From the NCBI GenBank assembly GCA_963922205.1, contig CAWUHX010000005.1, positions 1,302,001 through 1,366,000 on the forward strand: a stretch of DNA of 64,000 nucleotides. The letters are read 5' to 3'. The notes below the pieces were generated by a model. That model ran no database searches. It saw only the letters and a program-made list of their open reading frames with translations, and was not told where the DNA came from. A program made the position numbers and the translations under genes. Positions 9,911 through 23,494 of the stretch are shown here, in pieces; the stretch's first letter is position 1; each line of letters starts with the position of its first letter. This DNA is from Romanomermis culicivorax. Lineage: Eukaryota; Nematoda; Enoplea; Mermithida; Mermithidae.

Positions 9911-12879
9911 AGTGGTCTAATTTTTCATTTGGTTCAACTATTTCTAATAGTCGGACAAAATGCTAAAAATCATATTGAAAGCATGCCACTCAATTCGTGC
10001 AATCAGAAAAGCAGCCAAAAATTTGGATTATTCAACCAGAAATATCTGTCACTGTCTCAAACAGGTGGTGTTTTCATCATTTACCGAATGCAAAAAGTTC
10101 ACAGTTTGAAAATTTTCATAGACTACAAAAAATAATGTTAAAAAGTTCGAAAAAATCCGCATTTTCGTTAAATAATAAGACGCAATATCAGAGATGAACT
10201 GATTAAACCATGTGTTGAGACATTATCCTTGGTGGTAACAACTATTGAATGCTAACTAGCAAGTAAATAGGCATGCTTACGGTCGTCCCTGAGCTAGATT
10301 ATAACAAATAATGATTGAAATAATCATACCGCAAAATTTTGAGGTTTTGACTTTCTAAAATACACCAGAATGCACCTTTTCGACTTGAAAATTCCGAAAT
10401 TTTTCCGCCATTTGGCGAAAGTGTCAAAAAAATTTCGCGTTTCCAGATTTTTTTGGTCAAAAACGCCGATTTGGCGAAAAAAAACAATGCTGTTACCTCT
10501 TTCCACAAAACCAAAGGCAGTCAGAAATTCGAAGCTTAATTTCTGTTTTAATTTGTAAAGAATAAAAAATATTGCTTTGATCTTTTTTGGGGGGGGGGCA
10601 GTTTATCTCAAAAGGAATTGAAAAGATTGTTTTTCACCAAATTAGTAACGTTCGGCGAGAAAATTTATAAAAGCCGAAAATTTTGGCTCTTTACCCTAAT
10701 GGCGAAAGCCGTTTGGAGATTTAACATCGAACTGGCGCATTTTAGTAGATCGCGAAGCCTGTCATCAATTTCATAAATCGAAAACGTTTTATCGATTTGT
10801 GAGTTTTTTCTGGCAAGTTTCATGGCTTAGGCTTAGATTTACGGTAAGGAAGCAGTAAACTACATTTTTTGATCATTCAAACCGATGAAAATTTCTTCTA
10901 CAAATCAATTCACTATTTTTCTCCCGTTGGCCAAGTTTGAGCATAATTCTTGACTGAAAAATTGAACCTTTGTAATGGAATAAGTCTTACATCTAGCGTT
11001 TTAGAGTATTCAAATCCACAATTTTTTTCAGTGCTTCATGCTTGAAGGTACTTGAATAAAATTAATTTAATATTTCCTCATCTTGGCTGATCACAGAGAT
11101 GTCAAGAGTAAATTTTCTAGTACGATCAACCAAAAATTCTTCTCCGGGCAACCAGGCTTTCCCGTAAACCAAAGTGGCACATTGCAACTAAGTGAATGAA
11201 TTATGTTTTGTAGAAACCATTATTTTTTTTCAAACTCACTGTAAAAAAATTCTGGAATTCGCGAATTATTCGAGGTGATTATTCTGAAATTCGTTAGATA
11301 ATTATCCCTTGAATTAGGTTTCAAGTCGAATGAATGACCTAGTTTCAATGACTTATTTTAGTCCGTCGCACCCATCCATGTCCAGTAGTCTGCAAATAGG
11401 CCTTTGTTAGTAAAACAGTTTCCCTTTAGGTCCAGCTGCTACTTGACGCCTGATTCAGAAATTTTATGAAAGTACGGAAAAATTCAATCTCTTTCGAAAT
11501 GGTAAGAACATTTTTTTGGAATTTCTTATTACTTGGAAATAAGTTCTTGATACCAAAACATTAATTATTTTTCGAATGAGAGTCGTGTCAAAAAGCTCAC
11601 TGCATATCAGAGTTTTTTGATTTTTCAGTATATATTTCGCTGCATTCATCATGATTCAATTATAAGAATTTATCGTGAGTGTATTTTGAACTGAAAAATT
11701 TATTTTTGCATTGATTTTTGATGAATTTTCAACTTCGAAAAGTTGAGAAAGCTTGTTGTGTCATCAGAAACCCATTTTTAATCTAAATGTGAAAAAGTCT
11801 GGAGAAAAATTTTGATCTTGTCGTCCAACTGGTAAAAAGTTGGCACGAAAACTGCAATAATTTTCTACGATGATGTGCTTTCTGCTAGTCATTTAGTCAC
11901 TTTAGTTTGATTTGAGAATCAAATTCTGAGATTCAGACTTATATTGATTTATGTTGTGTTTATCCATATTCGCGAAATATTATGATCAGTCGAGCATTTC
12001 ATTGTTATTTGTGTTTTTGTGCGCGCCATTGTAATATACAGGTTCTCTGTAACTATGCACACATTTTGTCGCTGTTAATTATTTGGTTCAGCGATTTCTT
12101 GTGTTCCAGTTATCAAGACCTGCATGAACGCCTTGGGAAGTGCATGACACTTTATAATTCATATGTAATTAATGTTTATTATTTTTAATGCATGCCGCCC
12201 GCTACTTTTCTTGAGGTAGGCTTTTTGAAAAATTTGGTTTTTTCTAATTGGAATTTTACATAACGATGCGATGCATCTTTTTACTTGGTGGCTAGATCAG
12301 TCAAAACACACAATGGTGACATTTTGATGCTGAAAATCATTTTGAGATAACTATAACTAAACTTGGTGAATGGTAAGTCTTATTTTGATTGCTTTCTCAC
12401 ATCATGTTCCATGGGATGGAAGTAATTGTTCATTAGACCGAAAATAATTTATTAGTAAGCTCGAGGATTTTTATTAGGATTCAACAAAGTGGGGTGATGG
12501 AAATGGCCATTTGGTTGAAAGGCCAACAGATTGATTGCATGTGGGATTTCTCAGTATGCTTATTACTTTCAGCTCAAAATATACTAATTCTATTGTAGGA
12601 ATTTGTCAGAGATCAAAGTCTTTCTTAGCCGATTATTTAGGCTCCTAGTTGATTGAAAACAGCAGCACATTAGCATATAACCCTGGTCTAAAGCTCAATT
12701 AATACTAACCCAACATTATTATGCATGGGGTCAAATAGGAGAGCTCTCTGTTTGATTCATTAATTTTTTACGAAAAAAATTAGCATATAATGTACATCCA
12801 TTGTTTCTTTTTCCCGATTCTGTTTGCCACCAATTCATGTTCGTCCTAAAATGAGCATTTTAAACCCAAATATGTCGTT

Positions 12880-14000
12880 AAAAAAGAATAAAGAAAAAAG
12901 TAGGCATAACTTGGGAAATCATTTAAAACTAAAAGGGTTGAACAAAAAATAAAATCGGGCTAGTGAAAAAATCGATAAAGCAAAATGATGGGGAAATAGA
13001 ATGAGTGGAAAATAGACATCGAATAAGAGTCACAGAAAAATTTTTAGTAATGATGGAAAAGTGTCATGGAAGTAAAACTGGGCGATAGGTGTGTAAGTTA
13101 TTCAAAAATGAAATGTAAAAGCGAAATGAATAAGGAGAACAATGAAATGAAATGTGAAAATAAAAGACCCGTCTGTTTTTTTATAGCACATATAGGAAAT
13201 AATTTCGGGGCCCCACAAAAAAGCTTTTTGGGCGATGCAAAAATGGATAAAACAAATAATGAAATGAAAATTGAAATAGGGGGAAGTACATGGGAAAATA
13301 ATGGCCGAGAAAAATAAATAAACTCATCGCCCCTCTTGAAACTAAAATTGAGTGGAGTATATAGAGTAAGCAGATGAGAAAATCGATAAACCTAACCTGG
13401 GAATGCGTGGGAAAATATATTAGAAGAGTGAACAACAATGGATGCAAGAAAATGTAGAGGCATAAGAAAGGCAGGAAAAAATGAACAAATTGGACATGGG
13501 GTGGAAATGAAAATTCTCGAGAGGCATGTAAGGAATGAAAACGTAGAGGAGAAAGAACAGATGGATAAGAAATGAATAGTTATAGATGTGTACAAAAAAA
13601 TTTTTCCCCATGAATGCAGCTAAATAAAAATGAAAGGAGTCCAGAAAATGACTTGAGTAATCAATAATCTGGTGATATGTGGATAAGAAACAATAAAAAG
13701 TAGGAAAGGTTAAACAATCAAGTGAGGCGAACATCTGAGAAAATGAATAGATTAAGGGTAAGCAAACTGAAAAACTTGTCAAAAAGTCGATAATTTCGAA
13801 GGGGATTAGGGAAAATAGTTGTTATGGAATGAATACAGTGAAGTATGCACTAGGCCAGAAAAAATGACAATGTCCCCAAGTAATGGCTTTGCTTGCATAG
13901 AAGGAGTAGGGAAACAAAAAAATCGATATTTTGGAAAACATGGGTGAGAAGAGAAAAAGGACCATGCACGACAAAAGATATCATGTATTTTTATGAAAGA
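12880..14000. repeat. Purine-biased low-complexity stretch
   Basis: The plus strand is dominated by A and G (GAAAATGA, GGAAAATA and similar words) over about 1.1 kb. Open frames on the opposite strand here are pyrimidine-rich artefacts (Phe/Ser/Leu) and are not annotated as genes. Confidence 0.5.
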
Positions 14001-14981
14001 CTTGTGGATGGGCCACTAAAGAGTTTTATATGCACAAAATAGGGCATATGCCATATGAGAGGTAAAAAAGGAAGAAGTGTTTTTATCCTGTTGCCTCCTG
14101 TGAAAAACACATATAAATGAATGAATGTGTTAAAATGAATGAATTTTTCAACAATCAGTTCTAAGAAACTTGTCTAGCACTAACTAGAAAGCTGCAAAAT
14201 TATTCATTCCCAACAAATACTGATTTGCACCTGTGACATCAAAAGGTCCGAAATATACATAATTTTGACACAGTCAAAGACTTACCTCTACTTACTTAGT
14301 CCAGCATAAAACAAGTAAGGAATACCATACCAATCAATATTACTTGACACTAATGCTACAATTTTGGATTCCATGGAATGCATGGAAAAAATGAAGAATG
14401 AGGAGGCACAAGAGGTGACAAACACAAATTGGCTGGATGATTTCCAGGCATATTCAAATGCCAAAAACAGCCATTGAGTGTTCATGACCACACTTGCCAT
14501 CACTCTGCCAAAAATCGGATTGTGGAGTGAAAATTGCAATATAATAGAATTCCTAGAAATTCAAACAAACGTCATTTACATCAACTCGTAAGATGTAATG
14601 GTAAATGTGGGGCTAAGGTTCATGAGACCTTATGCCAAAAATTAAAACATATAACAAACAATTACAATGATTATATACAACAACAAACAACAAAAAACGA
14701 CCAGACTTATTGAATTAAAATTGCACATTTGTTTGGCACAACTCGTTGAGTTATCACAAAAAACCTTTTAAATCATAGTTTGAAAATTTGAGTTTTAGAA
14801 TTTTTATTTAAAATACAGCACCGGGAATCCTTGGCATAAGTAGGCTGAAAAAGAAACTGAATATATGGCACACAAACATATAATATTGCACAACTCCAGA
14901 CAGATGATAAGATAAATTTTTTCAATTGACTATATTCTCGAAAAACTTATGAAAAATTACACTAAAATACTGTATAACACT

Positions 14982-15218
14982 AAAATACTGTACAGGCGAG
15001 GAGATAATTTTTTGATTTTTGTAATTTGTATAAAAACTAGATTCAGAAAAAATAATATTAAAATACTGTACACACGAGGAGACAATGTTTTAGGTTTTTT
15101 TAAATTTTTAGTACAACTGGATTCATGGAAAAATAATATTAAAATACTATACAGATGAGAGAACAATTCTTTACATTCGTAAACCTTCATGGTCAGATCA
15201 CAAAATAATCACAACAAC
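14982..15218. repeat. About 79-bp tandem repeat, nearly three copies
   Basis: Units start TAAAATACTGTACA at 14982 and 15059 and TAAAATACTATACA at 15140. They share GAGGAGA/GAGAGAA, TTTTAATTT-like and AAAAATAATATTA segments. The array lies just downstream of the transposase stop. Confidence 0.65.
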
Positions 15219-15272
15219 TTAGCACAACAAAGTAGTTAAATGAATAAGAAGACTAGCTCTGCAGGACTCACC

Positions 15273-18200
15273 TTAGAATTCAACTTCAAACTCATCATCG
15301 CTAAGTCGATCATCAATAACTTCCTCTGGATTGTTAGAACTCTGGAGTGAAGATTTTTTGAAAATCCGTTTTTTGGGTAAGAAACGTTGGCTATCCTTCA
15401 CTGATGCCAGGAGATGATGATGTTGAAAAATTAAAGGCATGAACCTACCTGGACCTCGCATTACAAATAATCGGCGAATGCGGTTCATCTCTGCATGTAG
15501 GCTTTCAATACCTTGTTCTGAAAATGATCCGCAACATTGATGGGTCTTGGCAAAATCGGGTACGTGGTCGGTTAGCATGTGCAGCTTCACGGTCGTTGTC
15601 CAGTCCGCAAACTTTTCGGCCATCATTTTCTTCAAGTCTTTACAATATCTTTGTAAATTGGCGATCTCGGTGTCATTAAGGAAGCCAACTTTTGTTGTTA
15701 TAGCGAAAATCTTTCCAAGTTGAACGAGGGCATCGTAGAACATTTGCCTGTACTCATCTTTGCTTTCCAGGCACTTGGTCAATAAATCGGGTCCATTAAT
15801 TTCCTTATTGATCTTCAACATACGGAAAATGTGGTTGCCAACAAATGACCCAGAATGGTATGCCTTCAAGTCCACTCCAAGGATATCTAAAGCAGAGAAT
15901 AGTCTTTTTTCACAAGGGCCTACATTTTCACACAATTTTCGATCCAACTTATCTGCTTCTGCACTGTTCTGATCTCGACAAGTTTTCAGTGTGGCCAGCT
16001 GGTCTTTCAGATCACTTTCTTTCGTGGCACACATCTATAATTTCATGCAAAACATATATGTAATTGAAATTCAGCTCTGATAAGTTATGAAAATCTTGTT
16101 GAGGCACTGAATCTGGAAAAAATTAAAAGACAAGCTTAGGTTTGTATTATTGCACTGCAATAAGATCAGGGCAGCTAAAATATAAACATGTATTCTTCAG
16201 ACCTGCAAGATATCCTGAGACTTGTTCATGTCTCTACAGTCGAAGCATTTGAATTTCTCTCCATTGATTGTTGACATCTGATGTTTTGTCAAAACTAGGG
16301 CGCAAACAGTATGAGTCATATTCGGACAATTGCTGCAGTAAAGCCAGTTGTTGCAATATTGCTTAAAGAAAGGTGAACTAGAGAAACAAAAAACTGAGCT
16401 ACAATGCCTGGATGCTTTTAAAGGTTTGACCTGATTCTTGATGCAGGTAGTGATCATGTCTCGAAGCCTCTCATAAACGTCAATGTCCTCTTCTAAGTAG
16501 GTAATTTCACGGGATAGGCAGTCAATACGGTCCAGAATTGCAGCTGGAAAAGATTCATTATTTATTCGAGAATAAATAGAAAACCAGTTCATCAAAGAAT
16601 AAAACCAAGTTTTCATGCTTCAAATTTGGAACAATCTATCTTAAGTAAACAATATAATGGGAGAACAGAATAAAAAAAATATTTTCCTTTTGTAAGATAA
16701 TGTTTATGTATGGTAAATCATTAAGTGAGGAATATTTGAGCTTACTTGACAGATCTTGGATAGTGGTGTCCTTTTTTAACATATCCTGCTCACTGTCCAG
16801 TCTGATGGTGAATCTGGTAGCCAAATCGATTTTCTTGCATATAATCCGGATCTGTTTGAATATATCATTAAATAATCCAAGTGGAATATGCAAAACAGGT
16901 GGCACAATGTTTTCTAATTGGATCGAGAAAAGTGGGTACAAAATTTGGGAATTTTCCAGTTTTTTTGGGAATATATTCCTGGTCTTATAAGTGTTATTCA
17001 GGGCACTTAGCTTGCAGACTCCAGTCTTCTTCAAATCACCAAGTTTGACCATGCAGAAAAGGCATGGAAATGATGATGCTGGCCCTTGATGTCCATTGAA
17101 ATACGATAGGAACATTGTATCGCCGACGAGGAACAATTTGATCTTTCTTTGCTCCGTTAATCCACTTTTCAATGGGTAAGGCAGGGTCAATGAGTTTTGA
17201 ACATGTCGAACTTGGTCGGCCAATCGTGAAAAAGCTGCACGTAAATTTTCAGCTTTATCTGCACCTTCGTAAAATCCGATAATTCGCACATTGTGGACAC
17301 TGTTCGGCTTGACAACATTCATAAAACTGAGGGTCAGCTTGGTCGTTTTCCCTCCATTGTCGCCGCCAATAGAAATCCAAATTTCGTTGTTGAATCTTGG
17401 GTCATCATCGGTCAATTCGCCACTCTTACAGGTCTCTAGCCAGCATTCCTCAATAAAATCAGACAAATTAGAGACAACCAAAAGAGGCTTTTCTGATTTT
17501 TCATCTTTTTCAGTCAGGTTCAAGAAGGAGAAAATCAATTCTGATTTGACCTTTCGATTGCATGTTTCGTCAATGGCCTTGTTGGTTGGAGCCAGAAAAT
17601 CGTTGTCATATTTCGACATGAAGCATTTGATCTTGCGATAGTCACTCCATGAGAGTCCTGAGAAAAAATGCCAATAATTTCACTAGTTTCAGTAAAGCAC
17701 ACATTGGGCATATGATGAAGAGTAACACAAACCAAGCCTATCTATTCTTACCCAAAGCCAGCTTGAAATCTAGTGAGTCTGATGCACTAAGACGGAATCT
17801 TGTTTGGTCATGACAATATTGAAAGACATGTTGTGCAACAGACGGATTTCGAAGCAAAAAATCTCCTAAAAAGATGACACAAGTCATTCGAGTTTGAAAT
17901 TCACATACAGACAAAGTAGCATGACATTGCATCAGAAATTAACTAGATAAAGCATAAGATCACTTGATTATAGAAATCATGTCTTCATCTAGAGAACTTC
18001 TTTAAGCAATGAGTAACAACTGATTTGCATCAGTGAAGTAGAAAGCACATCTATTCATATAGAAGACTGCAACAAAGTAGCTTACCCAAACACTTGCCAA
18101 CATCTATCGTAGCATCACCTCTTGCTAGATGTTTCACAAAATCGGTCAGGATATCAAGACGTCGCATTTTGTCACGCTGGTGAGAAAGGGATGCATACGA

Positions 18201-21200
18201 TGTGGCTGATTCTATAGTCGCAAAGAATGCACGGTTCGATGTCAAGTTTGAACTAATTACGGCCAATTTTCCATTCTCTCTAAAATCTATAGACGGACTA
18301 GTTTTTCCAGAGTAAAAGAGATGATCAGTAGGAAAATTCGAAGATAATTGATTTTTGAGATTAATGTTTTCATTTTCAAGAGTACCAATCAAATTTTTGC
18401 AGTCAAAATTTTCTTTCCTTAGTTGAATTACTTGATTTTCAAAAATTATCAACTTAGCTTTAGAGTCCGCCAATTCTTGTGCTTGAGCCAGAAGACTACA
18501 TTCCAAACACTTGATCTTTTCTTTGAGATCAACAATTTGACCATCGGGTTTGGGTGGCAATCTTTGAGCAGCAGACCGCGGCGTTGAGTGAGTGATAAAA
18601 GAGCCTAATCCCATGGAGAAAATATTATGTTAGTTGAGAGTTAGAGAAAATATTATGTTAGAATCGAAAATTTTCTTTTTTTTCGTTTTTGGAATATGAT
18701 CAATTTTCAGCCAAAAATCGTCAATTTTCAAGGATCTGGGTCGGAAACTCAAACTTCCATCCGAAAAAAATATCATCATCAACTTCGTACATGTCGAATT
18801 CAGCTTTTTATGTCAATTTACAGTCCGAGAAGAATCGAAAATTTTCTTTTTTTCCGTTTCTGGAATATGATCAATTTTCAGCCAAAAATCGTCAATTTTC
18901 ACAGATCTGTGTCGGAAACTCAAACTTCCATTCGAAAAAAATATCATCATCAACTTCGTACATGTCGAATTCAGCTTTTTATGTTAATTTACAGTCCGAG
19001 AAGAATCGAAAATTTTCTTTTTTTCCGTTTTTGAAATATGATCAATTTTCAGCCAAAAATCGTCAATTTTCACAGATTTGTGTCGGAAACTCAAACTTCC
19101 ATCCGAAAAAAATATCATCATCAACTTCGTACATGTCGAATTCAGCTTTTTATGTTAATTTACAGTCCGAGAAGAATCGAAAATTTTCTTTTTTTTCGTT
19201 TTTGGAATATGATCAATTTTCAGCCAAAAATCGTCAATTTTCACAGATCTGTGTCGGAAACTCAAACTTCCATTCGAAAAAAATATCATCATCAACTTCG
19301 TACATGTCGAATTCAGCTTTTTATGTCAATTTACAGTCTGAGAAGAATCGAAAATTTTCTTTTTTTCCGTTTTTGAAATATGATCAATTTTCAGCCAAAA
19401 ATCGTCAATTTTCACAGATTTGTGTCGGAAACTCAAACTTCCATCCGAAAAAAATATCATCATCAACTTCGTACATGTCGAATTCAGCTTTTTATGTTAA
19501 TTTACAGTCCGAGAAGAATCGAAAATTTTCTTTTTTTTCGTTTTTGGAATATGATCAATTTTCAGCCAAAAATCGTCAATTTTCACAGATTTGTGTCGGA
19601 AACTCAAACTTCCATTCGAAAAAAATATCATCATCAACTTCTTACATGTCGAATTCAGCTTTTTATGTTAATTTACAGTCTGAGAAGAATCGAAAATTTT
19701 CTTTTTTTCCGTTTTTGAAATATGATCAATTTTCAGCCAAAAATCGTCAATTTTCACAGATTTGTGTCGGAAACTCAAACTTCCATCCGAAAAAAATATC
19801 ATCATCAACTTCGTACATGTCGAATTCAGCTTTTTATGTTAATTTACAGTCCGAGAAGAATCGAAAATTTTCTTTTTTTTCGTTTTTGGAATATGATCAA
19901 TTTTCAGCCAAAAATCGTCAATTTTCACAGATTTGTGTCGGAAACTCAAACTTCCATTCGAAAAAAATATCATCATCAACTTCTTACATGTCGAATTCAG
20001 CTTTTTATGTTAATTTACAGTCCGAGAAGAATCGAAAATTTTCTTTTTTTCCGTTTTTTGAATATGATCAATTTTCAGCCAAAAATCGTCAATTTTCACA
20101 GATTTGTGTCGGAAACTCAAATTTCCATTCGAAAAAAAATATCATCATCAATTTCGTACATGTCAAATTCAGCTTTTTATGTCAATTTACAGTCTGAGAA
20201 GAATCGAAAATTTTCTTTTTTTCCGTTTTTGAAATATGATCAATTTTCAGCCAAAAATCGTCAATTTTCACAGATCTGTGTCGGAAACTCAAACTTCCAT
20301 TCGAAAAAAATATCATCATCAACTTCGTACATGTCGAATTCAGCTTTTTATGTTAATTTACAGTCCGAGAAGAATCGAAAATTTTCTTTTTTTTTCGTTT
20401 TTGGAATATGATCAATTTTCAGCCAAAAATCGTCAATTTTCAAGGATCTGTGTCGGAAACTCAAACTTCCATCCGAAAAAAATATCATCATCAAATTCGT
20501 ACATGTCGAATTCAGCTTTTTATGTTAATTTACAGTCCGAGAAGAATCGAAAATTTTCTTTTTTTTCGTTTTTGGAATATGATCAATTTTCAGCCAAAAA
20601 TCGTCAATTTTCACAGATTTGTGTCGGAAACTCAAACTTCCATTCGAAAAAAATATCATCATCAACTTCTTACATGTCGAATTCAGCTTTTTATGTTAAT
20701 TTACAGTCCGAGAAGAATCGAAAATTTTCTTTTTTTTCGTTTTTGGAATATGATCAATTTTCAGCCAAAAATCGTCAATTTTCACAGATTTGTGTCGGAA
20801 ACTCAAACTTCCATTCGAAAAAAATATCATCATCAACTTCTTACATGTCGAATTCAGCTTTTTATGTTAATTTACAGTCCGAGAAGAATCGAAAATTTTC
20901 TTTTTTTCCGTTTTTTGAATATGATCAATTTTCAGCCAAAAATCGTCAATTTTCACAGATTTGTGTCGGAAACTCAAATTTCCATTCGAAAAAAAATATC
21001 ATCATCAATTTCGTACATGTCAAATTCAGCTTTTTATGTCAATTTACAGTCTGAGAAGAATCGAAAATTTTCTTTTTTTCCGTTTTTGAAATATGATCAA
21101 TTTTCAGCCAAAAATCGTCAATTTTCACAGATCTGTGTCGGAAACTCAAACTTCCATTCGAAAAAAATATCATCATCAACTTCGTACATGTCGAATTCAG

Positions 21201-23022
21201 CTTTTTATGTTAATTTACAGTCCGAGAAGAATCGAAAATTTTCTTTTTTTTTCGTTTTTGGAATATGATCAATTTTCAGCCAAAAATCGTCAATTTTCAA
21301 GGATCTGTGTCGGAAACTCAAACTTCCATCCGAAAAAAATATCATCATCAAATTCGTACATGTCGAATTCAGCTTTTTATGTTAATTTACAGTCCGAGAA
21401 GAATCGAAAATTTTCTTTTTTTTCGTTTTTGGAATATGATCAATTTTCAGCCAAAAATCGTCAATTTTCACAGATTTGTGTCGGAAACTCAAACTTCCAT
21501 TCGAAAAAAATATCATCATCAACTTCTTACATGTCGAATTCAGCTTTTTATGTTAATTTACAGTCCGAGAAGAATCGAAAATTTTCTTTTTTTCCGTTTT
21601 TGAAATATGATCAATTTTCAGCCAAAAATCGTCAATTTTCACAGATTTGTGTCGGAAACTCAAACTTCCATTCGAAAAAAATATCATCATCAACTTCTTA
21701 CATGTCGAATTCAGCTTTTTATGTTAATTTACAGTCCGAGAAGAATCGAAAATTTTCTTTTTTTCCGTTTTTGAAATATGATCAATTTTCAGCCAAAAAT
21801 CGTCAATTTTCACAGATTTGTGTCGGAAACTCAAACTTCCATTCGAAAAACATATCATCATCAACTTCTTACATGTCGAATTCAGCTTTTTATGTTAATT
21901 TACAGTCCGAGAAGAATCGAAAATTTTCTTTTTTTCCGTTTTTGAAATATGATCAATTTTCAGCCAAAAATCGTCAATTTTCAAGGATCTGTGTCGGAAA
22001 CTCAAACTTCCATCCGAAAAAAATATCATCATCAAATTCGTACATGTCGAATTCAGCTTTTTATGTTAATTTACAGTCCGAGAAGAATCGAAAATTTTCT
22101 TTTTTTTCGTTTTTGGAATATGATCAATTTTCAGCCAAAAATCGTCAATTTTCACAGATCTGTGTCGGAAACTCAAGCTTCCATTCGAAAAAAATATCAT
22201 CATCAACTTCGTACATGTCGAATTCAGCTTTTTATGTCAATTTACAGTCCGAGAAGAATCGAAAATTTTCTTTTTTTCCGTTTTTGAAATATGATCAATT
22301 TTCAGCCAAAAATCGTCAATTTTCACAGATCTGAGTGGGAAATTTAAATTTATACAAGAAAAAACTTGCACCATCAAATTTGGACATGTCGAATTCATCT
22401 TTTTAAGTTCATTTACAGTCCGAGAAAAATGGGAAGTTTTAATTTTTTTCCGTTCTTGAACTATAATCAATTTTTAGCCAAAAATCGTCAATTTTGACAG
22501 ATCTCAGTCGGAAATTCAAATTTCCGTTTCAGAAGAATGTCAGCATCAAAGAATTTGTTTATTGGACAAATTCAGCATTGGACCAGTCCAAAAATTTGTG
22601 CCAATTGGCATAAACGCCCCAAATTTGTTGTGCCATTCCACATTTTTATAGGCCAAAAAACTCAAAACACTGCTTACGTTTTTTGACAGGAGAATCGAAC
22701 ATCATTGAAAACGATTCTTCCTCGATGGCTAGTACTGGCGCGTTTCCATCAATAATAAGCGAATCGTAATCTTGGTACTGATTTTGGCTATAGGCGCTCT
22801 CGGTGGTGGACTGATCAACGGAGCTTGAGCACTGCGTTCTGGTGGATGTATTGATCCTAAAATAGAACCTACTACCAGTCTGAAGATAAATTACTTGAGA
22901 TAGATGAAAAACCGTTGTCTCGCTCTGTTCGCAGCTAATGTTCTAGCTGATTGGCTTCTTTTTTTCTTCCAAGTCGTGGGTTTTGGCGAATCATTGTCGG
23001 GCGATTGAGATGGTGAATCCAT
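15273..23022 (-). CDS. Seven-exon DDE-type transposase with PHD-like finger
   Basis: Exons on the minus strand are 23022-22895, 22856-22678, 18604-18086, 17865-17752, 17657-16746, 16543-16203 and 16034-15273. All junctions are GT...AG and every phase agrees, giving 2,955 nt and 984 residues. Residues about 20-40 are Lys/Arg-rich (possible nuclear signal). Exon 3 holds a coiled coil. Exon 5 carries a probable first catalytic Asp in ISIGGDNGG (about 413) and a second in LFLVGDTMF (about 493), then a C-x2-C pair (CLFC). Exon 6 has a PHD-like C-x2-C-x4-H-x2-C...C-x2-C finger. Exon 7 has HMLTDH (about 883-888) and Glu in GSFSEQGIESLH (about 904/908). A C(2)C...H insertion between the second Asp and the Glu is known from hAT, CACTA, Chapaev, Transib and related families. 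Role: cutting and pasting the surrounding transposon. The gene looks intact. Intron 1 is only 38 nt; intron 2 is 4,073 nt. The superfamily is uncertain. Confidence 0.82.
18661..22330. repeat. 171-bp satellite array, about 21 units, in the transposase intron
   Basis: GAATCG headed units recur every 171 bp (18661, 18832, 19003 and onward) at very high identity. Because 171 is 57 codons, two plus-strand frames stay open for hundreds of codons; these are not annotated as genes. Neighbouring units alternate in two variants (TTTTTCG...GGAATATG and TTTCCG...GAAATATG), giving a 342-bp dimer pattern in part. A block with CCGTTTTTTGAATATG at about 20051 recurs at 20908, 857 bp later, so about five units were duplicated together. 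Two strongly diverged units follow at 22331-22530. The array sits wholly inside intron 2 of the transposase gene (22677-18605), antisense to the open frames. Confidence 0.95.
22331..22550. repeat. Degenerate edge units of the 171-bp satellite
   Basis: Two partial units still show GACATGTCGAATTCA/GACAAATTCAGC, ACAGTCCGAGAA and CCAAAAATCGTCAATTTT but carry many substitutions. This is the usual decay at an array edge. Confidence 0.75.
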
Positions 23023-23494
23023 GAGCCAACAGAACCTGATTTTATCTCAGTCAAAAAGTAGAGAATAGATGCTATGATTCAAAGAGAAGTTTCCAAAAAA
23101 CCCAAAAAAGATCATTTCTATATTCTAAAACTCAAATCTCAAGCAGAGCTTACTTTTTCTGACCTAAAAGAAAGAACAGGAATAAAATCAGAATTATAAC
23201 AATTGGAAATCGAAATAAAAGTAAAGCAAGCAGTTCAGATTTGTTTTTCTACAGTAAACACAGTATTTTCTTTTACATCGCCGCTAAATAGTCGACTTCG
23301 TCTACAGCCGATTGAAAAAAACACTTTTTCCCTACAGAATTTCATCGAAAATTTTCACGATACGATTGAAGAGCATCACGAGAGCTTCAGAAAACTATAA
23401 TATCATCAATGTCTAACGTGCCGTTAATGAGAAAATTCTAATGAAAAACGGTTATATGTTTTCTATTAGATGACGTCAAACACATGAATGGCTG
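23023..23494 (-). other. Upstream region of the transposase gene
   Basis: About 470 bp between the start codon at 23022 and the right transposon end. It should hold the promoter and perhaps a short 5' exon (a TTCTTTTAG and a GTAAGC occur near 23150-23170 on the minus strand). No core promoter motif is clear. Confidence 0.4.

Larger units (their letters stand above)
8461..14981. other. Gene-free left part of the DNA transposon
   Basis: About 6.5 kb of AT-rich DNA with many stops in all frames. Recognisable contents are a G-rich duplicated unit (9042-9510), a diverged direct repeat (9598-9690 against 9826-9910) and a strongly purine-biased stretch (about 12880-14000). I see no coding structure. 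It may include older insertions that I cannot delimit. Confidence 0.5.

Noticed and set aside
13181..13782. Minus-strand Phe/Ser/Leu-rich open frames
   Set aside because: They mirror a purine-rich low-complexity tract and have no motif or conservation.
18661..22330. CRISPR-like array
   Set aside because: Contiguous near-identical tandem units without variable spacers, in a eukaryotic sequence with introns: a satellite.
18689..22334. Long open frames (up to about 500 codons) on the plus strand
   Set aside because: They arise because the satellite unit is 171 bp, a multiple of three. Two frames are open at once, the peptide is the same 57 residues repeated, and the region is an intron of the transposase on the other strand.
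15273..23022. KDZ (Kyakuja/Dileera/Zisupton) transposase call
   Set aside because: Considered because of the large size and protein length, but the 4-bp target duplication and CACGG ends fit KDZ poorly (8-bp duplications). Left as an unclassified DDE type with CMC/Chapaev leaning.
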